A DNA stretch of 64,000 bases from Henckelia pumila (Eukaryota > Streptophyta > Magnoliopsida > Lamiales > Gesneriaceae): contig NC_133123.1 of assembly GCF_033568475.1 (NCBI RefSeq), positions 133,148,930 through 133,212,929 on the forward strand, given 5' to 3'. The notes under the pieces were generated by a model, which made no database searches, was not told the DNA's origin, and saw only the letters and a list, made by a program, of their open reading frames with translations. A program made the position numbers and the translations under genes. This document shows, one piece after another, positions 46,166 through 58,259 of this stretch; positions within the stretch are counted from its first letter, which is position 1; every line of letters begins with the position of its first letter.

Positions 46166-48451
46166 TTGAATTATCAAAAATATCAAGTTTCGATTATTGG
46201 TATATTGTCAATTGTTAATTTATTTTCATATTTATACAATTACAAATGTCCGGAGCGGGATCAATTCGTAGGGGTGACAAAGGAAAAGAGCATCATACCA
46301 CCCGAGGTCGAGTATCCTCAATTCAATGTCGATGGATTTGATCTTGAATATTCCGATGATGAAATTCAAGAAATTCGACAAGAGGCGCAACAAAGACAAA
46401 AAGTTGAACAACAACAACCACCACCACGTCATCATGCAAGTCAAGAAAGTATGAACGATCTGGAGGTCTCTCAAAGACAAACTCGAGCGGTGCCTCGCCC
46501 GACATCCGATATCTTCACAAAACACTTCGAGAAGATTACGCTTCCCTCCGGTGATTTGCAAGCCAAATGCAAATATTGTTCAAAATGTTACAAATTTAAA
46601 CAAGGAGGTGGATATGGAACTTTGACGCGACATATCGAGAAAAATCATCCAGTGGAAATTGGGATTGATCGTGCTCAAACTCAAATTCCGGCATTCTCTT
46701 CTCAATCGGGTAATGAATCTCAACTATTTAAATATAACGAAGCTAGATTTAGAGAAGAAACGGCTAAATTTTGTGCGGTTGAACAACTTTCTTTTAGTTT
46801 TAGCGATAAATTATCTTTTGAAAATTGGCTTTCTACAAGTGCAAATCCTTCTATTAGACGTATTCCAAGAAATAGTCTCAAACGCACAATGAAAAAGTTA
46901 GTCGTTGATCAAAAGAAAGAATTAATTAAGGAATTTTATAGTTTGAATAATAAAGTTTCTTTGTGTTCCGATATTTGGAGTGATCATTGGCAAAGTTGTT
47001 CATATATGGGTATTATATGTCATTGGATTGATAATAATTGGAACATTCAAAAAAGGTTGTTTGCATATAGATGTTTCAACGAATCACACACGGCACAAAA
47101 TATTTCGCAACTTATATTTGTTATTTTAGAAGAATATGGTCTAACTACCAAAGTTTTTTCAATGTCTTTTGATAATGCTAGTGCAAATACTTCTAGTATT
47201 AGTGAGCTTATTGAAATATGTAAACCATCACTAGGTGGTAAATTTTTTCATATTAGATGCACATGTCATATTTTAAATTTGTGTGTTCAAGATGGACTAA
47301 AAAGTTTAGGCATATATATTCAACCAATTAGGAACGCTATTCATTATTTATGGACACATCCTCAAGTTATGAAGCAATGGGGAAAATTTTGTAGAGTAAA
47401 TAGTATGAAGCCTAAGCGGTTTGCACGAGATGTTCCAACTCGTTGGAATTCAACATATAAATTGTTATTATCCTCTTTTTAATATAAAGATTTATTATGT
47501 ACATTTTTTCATCAATTTGTTCAAGCTCGTGATATTTATTTGTTTTCAAATCAATGGAACATATGCACTAGTATTTGTGAAATTTTAAAAGTTTTTAATG
47601 ATGCTAGTGACCAATTATCCGGTGTTTATTACCCTACTTCACATTTAGTTTTAACACATTGTTGCAACATTGCTTGTATTTTTTATGAACATGTTAATTC
47701 TAATGATAGTGCTTTAGCTCAATGTATTCTCGTCATGAAAGCAAAATGGCAAAAATATTTTTTGCTCATTCCTGAAATTTTTTTATGTGCTTTTGTTTTA
47801 GATCCTAGACTTAAATTAGATGGCTTAAACAACATGTTAACATTATATTATGAATCTTTGGAGCCTATTGCGGAAACGATTCCTTCTATCTCATTGATTT
47901 TGTTTAATATTAAAACTCATTTACTTGATATTTATAATGAATATAACATCAAATATGGTGGACAAATTGTTTCACATGAAACACAATCCACTGCAACTAG
48001 TAATGTTTCTTCTAAACTTACTAAAGCGCAACTTTTATTAAGGGAACGGACGAAACGTCCACGAGGATCCTCAAGTTCCAGTCAGGAACTTGAGAATTAT
48101 TTTACCACTACTTTTGATTTTAGTGATACAGACGAGGAAAACTTTGACATTTTGAGATGGTGGTCGCAAAAAACACAAATATATCCAATTTTGGCTATAA
48201 TGGCAAAAGAAATTCTAGCTTGTCCAGTTTCAACAGTTGCAGTGGAGCAAACATTTAGTATTGGAGGAAATATATTGGACGAAAGACGTTCTAGCTTAAG
48301 GCCAGAAAACTTGGAAGCCCAATGTTTGCTCAATGATTGGTCAAAAGCCGCTACTCGAACACAACATATTCAAAGTGATGAAGAAGACCAAGATGATACC
48401 GAAGGAACATCCGGAACTACGACGGGAGGAAATACGATTGAAATAGAATAA
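46166..48451 (+). pseudogene. hAT transposase, one in-frame stop
   Basis: A single frame of about 760 codons broken only by TAA at 47480-47482. Part one (438 aa) has an N-terminal low-complexity region and a BED zinc finger near residues 130-165 (CKYC with RHIEKNH). The first catalytic Asp is in LCSDIWS (near 46967), the second in FDNASAN (near 47168). Part two has the catalytic Glu in VAVEQTFS (near 48244) inside the C-terminal dimerisation domain (about 48140-48350) and an acidic tail. The DDE triad typical of hAT enzymes is therefore present. The start is uncertain: an ATG at 46245 in another frame opens a SGAGS-type N-terminus and may mean a small indel near 46300. Confidence 0.85.
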
Positions 48452-48632
48452 AATGTAATAGATTTGTAATATTAAGTCATAAGATATTAAGATGTTGAAA
48501 TTCTAATATATTGTTTAATTAATAAATGTAATAGATTTTTATTATGGAGATATGAAATATTTGATTGAGGTTATTTAAAAAATATGTTTTATTAAAAATT
48601 TGTTTAAAAATTTTTAAAAAATAAAATTTAGA

Positions 48633-48864
48633 AGGTTCGGCGCCCCAGCACTGCATTGGCAGTGCTGGGGTGCTGCCCCTTCGAATTGAATTCGAAGGGG
48701 CAGCGCCCCAGCGCTGAAAATGAAGCGCTGGGTTGCGGCCCCTTCAAATTGAATTCGAAGGTATAGCGCCCCAGCGCTTAAAATGAAGCGCTGGGGCGCT
48801 GCCCCTTTGAATTAAATTCGAAGGTGTAGCGCCCCAGCGCTGAAAATGAAGCGCTGTGGCGCTA
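48633..48864. repeat. GC-rich hairpin array in hAT 3' region
   Basis: About 230 bp of alternating palindromes. CCCAGCGCTGAAAATGAAGC-type stem-loops alternate with CCCCTTCGAATTGAATTCG-type stem-loops, repeated about three and a half times with small changes. It lies between the transposase stop and the right subterminal repeats and is noncoding. Confidence 0.85.
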
Positions 48865-49074
48865 AATTTTTTTTTTTTTTTTAAATGGGACGGTTTAGCC
48901 CGGACCCTGAACCGGCGGTTAACCGGACCCGAACCCGGACCCGGACCGGAACCGCCGGTTCATCGACCCGGACCGGAACCGGCCATTGGCGGGCCGGTTA
49001 AGGGTTGGCTAAATGCCAACCCGGACCCGACGGGTCCGACCCGGACCTGGACCATGGCCAGGTCTACCAAAAGC

Positions 49075-50995
49075 ACTTTCTGTCCAAAAACCCTCGGTGT
49101 CCGACCTACTGAGACCATTCCTACCTCCCTACGCTTCTTCTTTGCATCAATCTTTACCTTATTCACATAGCACAACCGAGCTGCCTTTTGATCACCTTGA
49201 ACGACCCCCACTTCTCTTCCACTTAGGAACTTCAACTTCTGATGATAGGTAGATGCCACGGCTCGGAAATCACTTAGGGCAGGGCACCCCAATATTCCAT
49301 TGAAAGAGGATGGTGCATCCACCACCGTGAAGCAGGACATTTTGGTTACCCTATGCTCTCCATTTCCAAGAGATAACGGGAGCACTATTTGTCCCAACGG
49401 TTGCAAAGCATGACCTGTGAACCCATACAACTCCGTGGTGATTGGGTCCAACTCAAATTCTTCCAATTTCATTTGGTCAAGGGTTTCTTTGAAGATAATG
49501 TTCACTGAGCTACCAGTATCAACAAAGATGCGAGCCACATCATAATTGGCTATGGTCAAGGTGACCAATAAGGGATCATTATGAGGAACCACCACATCCT
49601 TTAAATCTTCCCTTCCAAAACTGATGTTCGGATCAGTAGGACAGATGAGTTGAGAATTTACCTCCAAATTTTCTAATCTGCTCTCGTGAGCTTTGTGAGC
49701 CCTTCCTGAATCTCCATCTGTAGTGCCTCCTGAAATCATATTGATCATGCCCCTATGAGGGTGATTTGCAATTTGCTCAACTCTGTCTTTCTGACCATTT
49801 CGCGGAGCTCTTCTCTGATGATCAGGTTGATTTCCCCTCACTTCATTTTCCTGATTCCTCCATTGAGGAGCTCGGCCTTGGCGAGGAGGATTTGCCCTTC
49901 GAGTCAGCTCAGCTCTGATTCGAGGGTCATCATACATGATCCTTTGAACGTCCTCACCTAGCCTCTGACAATCATTGGTGATATGCCCATACTCCTGATG
50001 AAAATCGCAAAACTTGTTAGATGGCGGTAACCGCAGGCCTTTCTCAGCATTACGGGGCCTCACAAGTGCTTGCCTATCCTCACATACTTGCATTGCCTTC
50101 TCCAGGCTTACTGAGAGTGGTACATAGGGGTAGGGTCCTTTGACCCTGTTCATCTCTTCTGCAACCCTCTTCCTTCCTCCTTCTTTCTTCCCCTCTGCCT
50201 TTGCTCCCACCTTGGCACTGGGCTTGCTCCCAGACGTTCCTTCCTGTCTCCTCTGTCTCTGTGCATCCTCCAAATCACGTACTTCTCAGCTCGACTAAGG
50301 AGCTCATCATAAGTCAAAGGAGGCTTCTTGACCAAGGATCTGAAAAACTCTCCTCCTCTCAACCCTTGAGTGAAAGAGTTAACCAAAGTGTCAGCAGTGG
50401 CAGCGGGCACTTTCAGAGCTGCTGTATTGAAGCGTTGAACATACTCCCACAACGGTTCCACCTCAGATTGATTCATATTGAACAAACTGAGGGAAGTCTT
50501 CAAATATCTCTTGCTACTCGCATATTGGTGTAGAAAAGCTGAGCTGAAGTCATTGAAACTTCGAATGCTACCAGGCTGTAAAAGGTTGAACCATTGCTGA
50601 GCTGATCTCACCAGAGTAGTGAGGAAGACCCGGCATTTAATTGCATCTGAATATCTATGCAACAGGGCTGTATTTTCAAATCTCCCCAAATGCTCCTCCG
50701 GATCTGAGCTCCCGTCATACTCCCCTAAAGTAGGTTGCTTAAAATTTGCAGGGAGTTCTTCATCTAGAATAGCCCGAGCAAAAGGGCTTTCCCTCTGTAT
50801 AGGCCCAGGCCGACCTCCGACTTGCCGACCCAGTCTCCTGATCTCTTCCCACATTGCATCCATTGGGTTTGGTTGACCTACGAGTGGAGGTGGATTCTGA
50901 CCCATGGCCACTTGCACCGTTTGAGTGATGAACTGACTGAGCTGATCCACAGTCATGTCCGCCACATTCCCTCTTCCCCTTCCTCTTCCTGCCAT
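49075..50995 (-). pseudogene. Tat gag-protease
   Basis: Gag begins at the ATG at 50995 (a MAGRGRGRGN start). A retrotransposon gag domain lies around 50700-50300 (QQWFNLLQPGSI and YVQRFNTA stretches). The frame shifts near 50272. It continues as a basic linker, a degenerate CxFHxxxGH-type motif (FCDFHQEYGHITNDC near 50000) and an aspartic protease (FVDTGSSVNI near 49520). It is then interrupted by the hAT element and continues at 45704. Confidence 0.83.
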
Positions 50996-51015
50996 ATCTA
51001 CGCCTTAGCTTGAAA

Positions 51016-51033
51016 TTCCCACAGACGGCGCCA
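51016..51033 (-). other. Tat primer binding site
   Basis: On the minus strand TGGCGCCGTCTGTGGGAA. The first nine bases match the complement of the plant Asp-tRNA 3' end. It lies just inside the LTR boundary at 51036, about 20 bp from the gag ATG. Confidence 0.65.
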
Positions 51034-51035
51034 AT

Positions 51036-51960
51036 TGATCTACCTCAATAACGTGATCTCCTTGGATGAGCTGATGAAACTCCTCCAACAAAAGACGAAC
51101 TGCTGCTGACCTGAAACCACTAATCCAGAGTGTTAAGGGGGGGCCGGAAGGTGTTCCGGCGTATCCCCTCCGACGCTCAAGTCAGATGCTAGGATAGCGA
51201 AATATAGAGAGTGGTGTGTGCACACGAGTGAAAAATTAGGATCCAAATAATGAAAGTGAACCTGGTATTTATAGGAGAGAGCTTCGGATTTAGCGCCTAC
51301 CTTCCTTATCAAGAATTCGCGAATCCCGGGATCACAATCCCGAATATTTAGGCTGAGATCTCGCCCGAATCTTGTCTGACAAAGAAAATAACAATACACT
51401 TAATCTGAGCTGAACTGTCATCATGAGGACGCTATACTGCTGCTCTCCCTGGGGTCATATGGAAAAGGGATGAGTGAGTTGTTGCTGAACCCCTGAACTC
51501 AACCTGAACACTGATCCTAACATCTTAGCTAGCTCATCAAGGTTGTCCAACCCCTCTACTAAGCTAACTCCCTACTGACATCGGGGCTGATATGAACTCC
51601 AGAGCTCCCGACCCGAGCTGAAAGTGATGGTGGAGGAGCTTGGCTGAGCTCCCGACCCGAGCTGGAGGTGACGGTGGAGGAGCTTGGCTGAGCTCCCGAG
51701 CTCCCGAGCTGAGCTCCCGACCCGAGATGGAGGTGATGGTGGAGGAGCTTGGCTGAGCTCCCGACCCGAGCTGAAGGTGATGGTGGAGGAGCTTGGCTGA
51801 GCTCCCGAATTGAGCTCCTGACCCGAGCTGGAGGTGATGGTGGAGGAGCTTGGTTGAGCTCACGAGATGAGCTCCTGAACCAGTTCTGGTTGATTAGGGA
51901 TGTTTTTTTTATATTAGGGTCATCCATGAGCTGAGGTGGTTTCCTCCTCCGGGTATCAGG
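51036..51960 (-). repeat. Tat 5' LTR
   Basis: LTR of roughly 925 bp. The PBS side is clear: TGATCTACC on the plus strand at 51036. The outer end is set at about 51958-51963 (GGGTATCA or GGGCA), because LINE-like sequence starts right after. No second LTR is in the window for comparison. The minisatellite at 51590-51880 lies inside it. Confidence 0.6.
51590..51880. repeat. Minisatellite in Tat LTR
   Basis: About five tandem copies of a roughly 50-60 bp unit containing GAGCTCCCGACCCGAGCTG and GGTGATGGTGGAGGAGCTTG, with small variations and a short CCCGAGCT expansion. It creates spurious Ser/Pro-rich open frames on both strands, which I do not call as genes. Confidence 0.85.
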
Positions 51961-51963
51961 GCA

Positions 51964-52232
51964 GTTTATGGTATGCCGAATGCAACATGGTGCTCGAAAC
52001 CCAACTTTTGAAGAATGCGAAACTCTCGCTTTACTCAACACTATTATCTGGATCAATGAGTTGGATTTTATAAATATGAGCTTGATGAAAGTGTTGTTGT
52101 GGATGCTATAAAATCTCCAGCAGAAGATGACACTAAATTTGGATCCAGGTTACATCGATGCGAATATATTTTACGTCAAAGAACCTCGTTCTCAGTCCAA
52201 TTTGTTTATAAACAAACAAACGTAGCAACAAG
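51964..52232 (+). pseudogene. LINE-type RNase H fragment
   Basis: Translation gives an RNase H-like stretch common in plant LINE reverse transcriptases (RVT_3 type). WINELDF lies near 52050, then after a one-base frame change near 52075 comes VVVDAIKSPAEDDTKFGS, followed by an ILRQRTSFSVQFV segment near 52170-52205. It ends where low-complexity DNA begins. No promoter or full domain is present, so I treat it as a degenerate retroelement scrap. Confidence 0.6.
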
Positions 52233-53150
52233 GGCGACCCTGCCCCATGCCCAGGGGCCCACCCATGGCGGGGACCCTAATTTTTTTAAAATTTATTATT
52301 ATATATAATATAATTATTATATATTAATGAGGTCTAATTAATTATTAAAAATTATTATATTTATCTATATATTCAATAGTTATTTCGTTCATCACTTCTC
52401 ATTATAGTGTTGTTTATCGTCGACCATTGCTCCACATTGCCATTCTGTGATCATCGATTTTCCTAACCTCGAGTTCTTAGCTTGAGTTGTTTGAGCGATT
52501 TTTTCTCTGCCTCTGATTGTGCTAAAATTTGATTTATGAGTAGTTCAATTTAATTTTGATTTCATATTAGATTTTAATATTTGTTGTTAATTTTACGTGG
52601 GGGTTAAAAATTCATGGATTGAGAGCACGATTTTTGAAACCTAATTTTGAAATTTGGGGTTTTTTTATTTAAATTTTGAATACCTAAATTAACTATTTAT
52701 AAATTGAATTTGCACCTGAATTATAAGTGGATAGTGTGATTTTTTTAGGATAATTTATGATTACGAAAATATGAAGGATAATTTTGTATAGCTCAATTAT
52801 TTTTGACTTTGCAAGTTAATGTAAAAGGTCTTTTGTTTTAAACTTCACCCAATACCTCGTTTTCCTTAAGACCACCCCTACGTTCTACTCATTTCTACGC
52901 TAGTCTTTTGTATATATATATTTTAGATTCTGCATTGTTTGATTCAACATTTGTATTCATCTTTGTAATTCTTCGCATGATTAATCCAATTTGATTCTAA
53001 AAAAAAATTATGAATGGGATGGCTTAAAAAAAATATCAAAACCTCAATGATTATTACCGTAAACAAAAAAAAAAAAGAAAAGAAAAAAAAAAAGAGAAGT
53101 TGTCTCATATGACGTGGGAATCCCCACAAAAGCCCCCACAAGTCAAACCA
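52233..53150. other. Intergenic AT-rich stretch upstream of gene 1
   Basis: Mostly AT-rich sequence with homopolymer runs. A TATATATATATTTT tract lies near 52911-52924, about 280 bp before the gene 1 ATG, and could serve its promoter. A purine-rich AAAAAAGAAAAG block lies near 53065-53098. I see no gene or clear transposon here. Confidence 0.5.
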
Positions 53151-53202
53151 TTCATCTTCGACTTCAACACAAAAAATATCTGCTCACCACTCTGCAGCAT
53201 CA

Positions 53203-56200
53203 ATGGCGATGGCTAATGCTTACCTCACTTCCTCTTTCACTTCGCTCCGGCTGAGACTTTCAGATTTCTCTACTGTTCAGGATCGTTGTTTGCCCACCTC
53301 AAAATCCAATCTTTACTTCTTAGTTTCCCCGAGAATCGATTCAACGCGCAACAGGTAAAGTGAAATATCTCATATCGGCGGATTTTAGCTCAATCCTTAA
53401 GGTTTTAGTTTTTTTTTTTGGAAAAATTGTGTGCGAGTCGATTTTTTGGCTTACTGAGTTTCCTGGCACGTTTATTTGCTAGCAATGATTGTACTTTTTC
53501 AATGGCCTGATGTTTGGTATATGAAATTCCTTGTTTTTTTAATCTCTGTTGTAGTACTGATCGGTGTTATTCTGATTTTAGGATGTGGGTGCTGATTCCA
53601 TCCTTTAAATTTATGGGCTTTATGTTTTATTTTTGTTCAAAAGCGTTTCGTTGTCTCAGTCTGATGATTGAGAAATGATTTCTTGTATCTTAGAAGATGG
53701 CTTATTCTTGATATTCATGGATATTTTATGCGAATGGATGGATACCTTGGGCGATCACAGGGGCTATCAGAGTTAATTGGGAAAAAAATTTCAAAAATTT
53801 GCCTGGATTTAATTTCGAAATTGTTTTTTCCGGCATTCTGTATGCTACTCAATTGACTTGGTTGAACTTGCGTGTAGGAATGTTATGATTTGTGCCTCTG
53901 TTGATGGAGTGGACTCAATAAGTTCCAGTTCATTTTCTTTGGTAAGTTCACCTCTCTTGCAAATTTTTGCGTTTCTAATGCGCTTGAGTTTCGGAAACGA
54001 GGATCTGTAGTCTCATTTTCCGGAAATTGACATGCTTTGAGTCTAAGTGTCTCTGTAAGGTATTTTTACAAGGTGAAATTTGATGAACTACTGTAGCTTT
54101 TAAAGACTTCCAATTAAACTGTATTGCTCTTTGATTTCTTGAGCTGAAAAACTTGACAAAGAGTTTTGGATGTAATGCGTGAATGATTTTCTAAACAAAG
54201 AGAGAAATGGGGCGTCAAACCAAGTAGTTATCCTTTACAAGTTTTATGCTGTCCTACTAAAATTGAATTTGGGTATCTACTATGTAACTTGAACCTTTCA
54301 AGTTTATATACTTAAATTACTGTAACTGGTTAATCTCGTACAGTTAGTGCTGGACTTGGTGATTCAATTTCTAGCTGCTAGTTGTGTTCTGGATAACAAT
54401 CTTTTACCTTTATGTAAAAGAGGGAAATAGGCTTTACCCCATATGACATTTTCAAGGAAAGCTTACAGGTTTTTCTGAATGATCCATAGATTTAATAAGA
54501 AATTTTATGGGATAAAAGTGAAATGCACGGAATTAGTGCTTTCCCTACACAGTCAAATGGAAATTGGTCAGAATGTTCACGTTTTGCCTGGTTTTTTTTA
54601 TCTTTATATTATTTGTATACTGGATAATCAAGGGCCTCACATTATTGGCTCTTTGAATAATTATATTGCCTCGTTTGTTTGTTGAGACGACTTTAAATGT
54701 GAAAACATTATATTACCTATAGAATGATCTCATGGTATGCAGACATCATCTGTTTCTTAATTCAATATCATGAGTACTAGGCTTGCTTTGAACTCATAAA
54801 ATTGAGGAATCGGTGATTTTAGACTCAAACAGCTAGATGGGGGAGCAAAGCATGAAAATTTGCCAGTGTCATATTGCGTGGTTAAGTTGTATTTATGGCT
54901 CCTTCTGGAAGCAGTAAAGGATGACAATGCTTTTGATGGATCTTCAGTTTAACACTAACACGTCTTAGTCAAATGAGTAAAAGGAGATATACCAGTTCAT
55001 AGTATATGATATATGCTTTCTAATTCACCTCTAACAATGGGAGAGACTCTTGAAGGTCCTAGATTTTGTATGGTAGAGAAGAAAGAATGATAATCGTGCC
55101 TTAACAAGAAATGATTTTTGTTTTAGAATTTAGATAGTAAATTGGTCATTCTCAAATAAGCTATGTAGCGTCAGTGAAAAAGTGCAAACTAGGCAGGCAA
55201 GTAAAGAACTTAATATGATACAGCCCTAAAGCTTTGATCTTGTTTTTGCTTGATTTGATTTCATTGGGACCACGACACAGCGTAGAGCTAAATGGATGTT
55301 CAAAATCGAGCTACATATTCCGGGCAATTAAACTATTTTACGTAGTAGAGTATTGTTTATGTTTCGAGCTTTTTGATGGAATGACAACCACATCTTGTTG
55401 TAAGTTTTGTAGCGCAGCAGCTCATTAATTGAACATTTTTGTTTAAATTTTTTTTTGAAGAAGGGTATCTGGGACACTAAATTGTGATTTAGTTATATAT
55501 TATTGAGCAATGTGAATGACTACTTAGTGCTGTCGCAATATGTAAAATTATTATATGCAATTTTCGCATGTTCGTAATATTGGTACATTTAACTTATAGC
55601 AAAATATATTTGTTTCTTCAAATTTGAATAAATTTGACTTTGATAAAACAATTTGTTATAGAAGTCCGGGCCAGAGACTGATTCTGTTCCAATGCCAATC
55701 GTCTTGATAGATCAGGATACTGATCCTGATGCAACTATTGTGCAACTTAGCTTTGGAGATCGCCTTGGTGCTCTTCTTGACACGGTAAGTCTTATTCTAC
55801 TTTATTTCAACTTCTATACTTATGGGCTTTTGTGGAAAATTAACTTGTGTGCACAACACTTTGAGGTGGGGAAGTTAAGAAACTAGCACCCCATTTTTGT
55901 TCATAGAGTACATATTTCTTTCTCTTTATTTTTGACCCAATATCGATGTTTGTTTTCCATTCAATATCAATGACGTATTAGCTTGTTTAATTTATGTCTT
56001 TATGTGTGACACACTATTGTTACCTGATAAGTATGTTATACCTTCTGGTTGAAAGTTTGCCATCAAGCAACCTTTATTTATTGCTGCAGATGAAGGCACT
56101 TAAGGACTTAGGCTTGGATGTTTTAAAGGGAACTGTCACTACTGAGAACTCTGTCATACAAACTAAATTTTTTATTACACGTCTGTGAGTATGGTCTTGC

Positions 56201-58075
56201 ATTATGCTTTTTCCTTGTTCTACTCGTAAGTGATGTGCAATTACTAGTTATATAGAATATCAATTCTTGTTGATCCAGATCGTGGTTTTACTTTTCCCCC
56301 CTGATCTTGTTTTAGCTGTATCTTTTATTTTATGAGATGTTATGATCTCTTATAAAGTTGTCTCTCTACTTTTGAACTGTTCATAATTATAATGTTTATT
56401 ATACCATTCAGATCCACGGGACGTAAAGTCGAAGATCCTGATGTCTTGGAAAGGATTCGCTTGACCATCATCAACAACCTTCTCAAGTTTCATCCGGTAT
56501 GTTCATATAACCGATGCAAATATTGGATAACCATCTATTGTTTTCGGGCCAGACTTTTGGTTTTGGAGATTTTTTTGTCTAATCTAAGAAAATTAATTGC
56601 TATGGTCATATGGTGACGAGCCTTTACCTGAAACTTTTGTCATCACAGGAATCGAGTGAACGACTTGCTATGGGTGAAACTTTTGGAGTGAAACCCCCTG
56701 AAAAAAAGGTATGTCAAACAAAATGTCAGTTCTTGTGTCAGTTTTCTCCTCCAATTTGACTGCATTCCTCTTCTGGATATGTTTGTCATCTGTTTCCCAA
56801 TTGTCGGGCTTTATTGATGTTTATTTTCTGCAGTGTTTATTTTTCTAATGATTTAAATTTTACAACTTGTTTCTGTTTTTAAGTTTTGAAGAAATTTGCT
56901 ATTAATCAGGAATTCTTGTATCATAATCTTGACCTATCTGCAGCTACTGTCTATTACTTCTTGGCACAATTGCTGTATGCTTTTTCTTTATACAATAGTG
57001 GTTTACTCTTGTTATTTTTTTTAAATGTACAATAGTGATATTCTTGAACACAATGAACAGCTTAAGTTTTATACAAGCAATGACAAATTATAATTTTGTT
57101 TTGTTTTCTTGGTGCAGATTGATGTTGAAATTGCTACTCATATACATGTCAAGGAAGATGGACCTAGGAGGAGGTATTATAGTTCCGATGATCAACTTCT
57201 CAAATATATCGTAATTGTTTTTAACTAGATCGAACCTCGTAAAGCATATAAACTACATTTGTGATGAGTGCTACTTGAGATTAGTTTGGTTGGAATTCCA
57301 TTTGTTCAGATGAAACATAGTTGCATAACCTTTATGATATATATAATAGTTGCATAACCTTTATTATTTTCTCTTTTATATTTATTATTTATTGACTTTT
57401 TGAATACCTCCTATGTTGAATGCACTGGCAATAAACACATTTTTATCGTGTTTTCAGCTTACTCTCTGTAGAGACAGCAGATCGACCTGGGCTGTTGTTA
57501 GAGATAATCAAAATAATATCAGATGTCAATGTAACAGTCGAATCAGCGGAGATTGACACAGAGGTGAGCCTCTTTCTCCGTCTGGTCACTCGGAGAAGCT
57601 TTATTTTCTGCATAATTGCACAACTAGTTTCCTTCTGTTTCTTTGTCGGTAGCTACATTTACTTAGTTCTTGGTGTAAAAACCATCCAGGGATTGGTCGC
57701 CAAAGACAGGTTTCATGTCAGCTATCGAGGTGCAGCGTTGAACAGTTCTTTGTCTCAGGTAGTCCAAATTTACTTTCTCCTACTTTCTGCTATTTTTACA
57801 TAGCTTTTCTCTACATCCCTGTGCTGCAATTTGTGCATTTTTAATATGAATAGAAAAAAACGACGATGAGCAGTGTCCACCTTTTACCTACATAACTGAA
57901 TAGGTAGCGAATGGATCAAATTATTTCGGTTTCTTTCTGTGTTCTTGTTTTTCTCGGTCTTCTTGCTCGTGCCATCGCTGCATCAACAACAAACGATGAT
58001 TTGAACTTGCAGGTTCTTGTGAATTGCCTGCGTTACTACCTGCGGCGGCCAGAAACCGACGACGAGAGCTACTGA
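53203..58075 (+). CDS. ACR12: ACT domain-containing protein, ACR12-like, plastid
   Basis: Ten coding exons: 53203-53354, 53878-53941, 55662-55784, 56090-56184, 56412-56496, 56649-56708, 57118-57173, 57458-57563, 57690-57758, 58013-58075. All introns are GT-AG and phases agree; the product is 290 aa. The first roughly 70 residues are Ser/Thr/Arg-rich with few acidic residues, as in a chloroplast transit peptide. ACT domain 1 covers about residues 96-165 ([11 protein letters not shown] at 103-113), ACT domain 2 about 212-275 ([13 protein letters not shown]). ACT pairs sense amino acids or bind partner enzymes. The related Arabidopsis ACR11 is reported to activate plastid glutamine synthetase; the ACR12 role is less clear. 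KGTVTTE and the ending [10 protein letters not shown] favour ACR12 over ACR11. No lesion is visible. Confidence 0.9.
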
Positions 58076-58236
58076 ATAGTGAATAGTATTATTCCATGAA
58101 CTTGCCAGGTTCATCCTTGCGTTGTTGTGTTGGGACTTGGGGTCGAGTCTTCTGTTTCAGTAGTCTATGTTATAATATATGGATATTAGGAAGAAAAAAC
58201 TTTCTTGTATGTTAGATATAACTTTACTGTGGGTGT

Positions 58237-58242
58237 AATAAG
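58237..58242 (+). terminator. Possible poly(A) signal of gene 1
   Basis: AATAAG about 160 bp after the stop codon, in AT-rich sequence. It is a near match to AATAAA. Confidence 0.4.
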
Positions 58243-58259
58243 AGTTCCCTGTCATTATC

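Larger units (their letters stand above)
45705..49066. mobile_element. hAT DNA transposon
   Basis: 3362 bp element with terminal inverted repeats starting TAGACCTGG(T/C)CA(A/T)GG at both ends and an 8 bp target duplication (CCAGAAGC 45697-45704, CCAAAAGC 49067-49074, one mismatch). It lies between protease and RT of the Tat element; its length plus one TSD leaves the Tat frame in phase. It carries a plus-strand transposase with a BED finger and hAT C-terminal dimerisation domain. Both ends are rich in CCGG/GGACCCGG-like subterminal repeats (45710-46025, 48895-49050). Confidence 0.93.
43175..51960 (-). mobile_element. Tat-like Ty3/gypsy retrotransposon, decayed
   Basis: Minus-strand Ty3/gypsy element, the oldest layer of the nest. 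From right to left: 5' LTR (about 51036-51960), primer binding site (51016-51033), gag, protease, then the hAT insertion, RT, RNase H, a second archaeal-type RNase H, and the start of integrase, where copia B interrupts it. The 3' end is off the left edge. A second RNase H after the native one is typical of the Tat clade (Tat/Ogre/Retand). Several stops and frameshifts make it inactive. Confidence 0.83.

Noticed and set aside
51590..51880. CRISPR-like array.
   Set aside because: Units are directly adjacent with no unique spacers, in a plant LTR.
51559..52056. A 165-codon Ser/Pro-rich frame.
   Set aside because: It is a translation of the LTR minisatellite with no gene features.
54479..54685. 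Small frames in the introns of gene 1 (also 55234-55428, 53668-53856).
   Set aside because: They lie in introns, lack homology, and conflict with well-supported exons.
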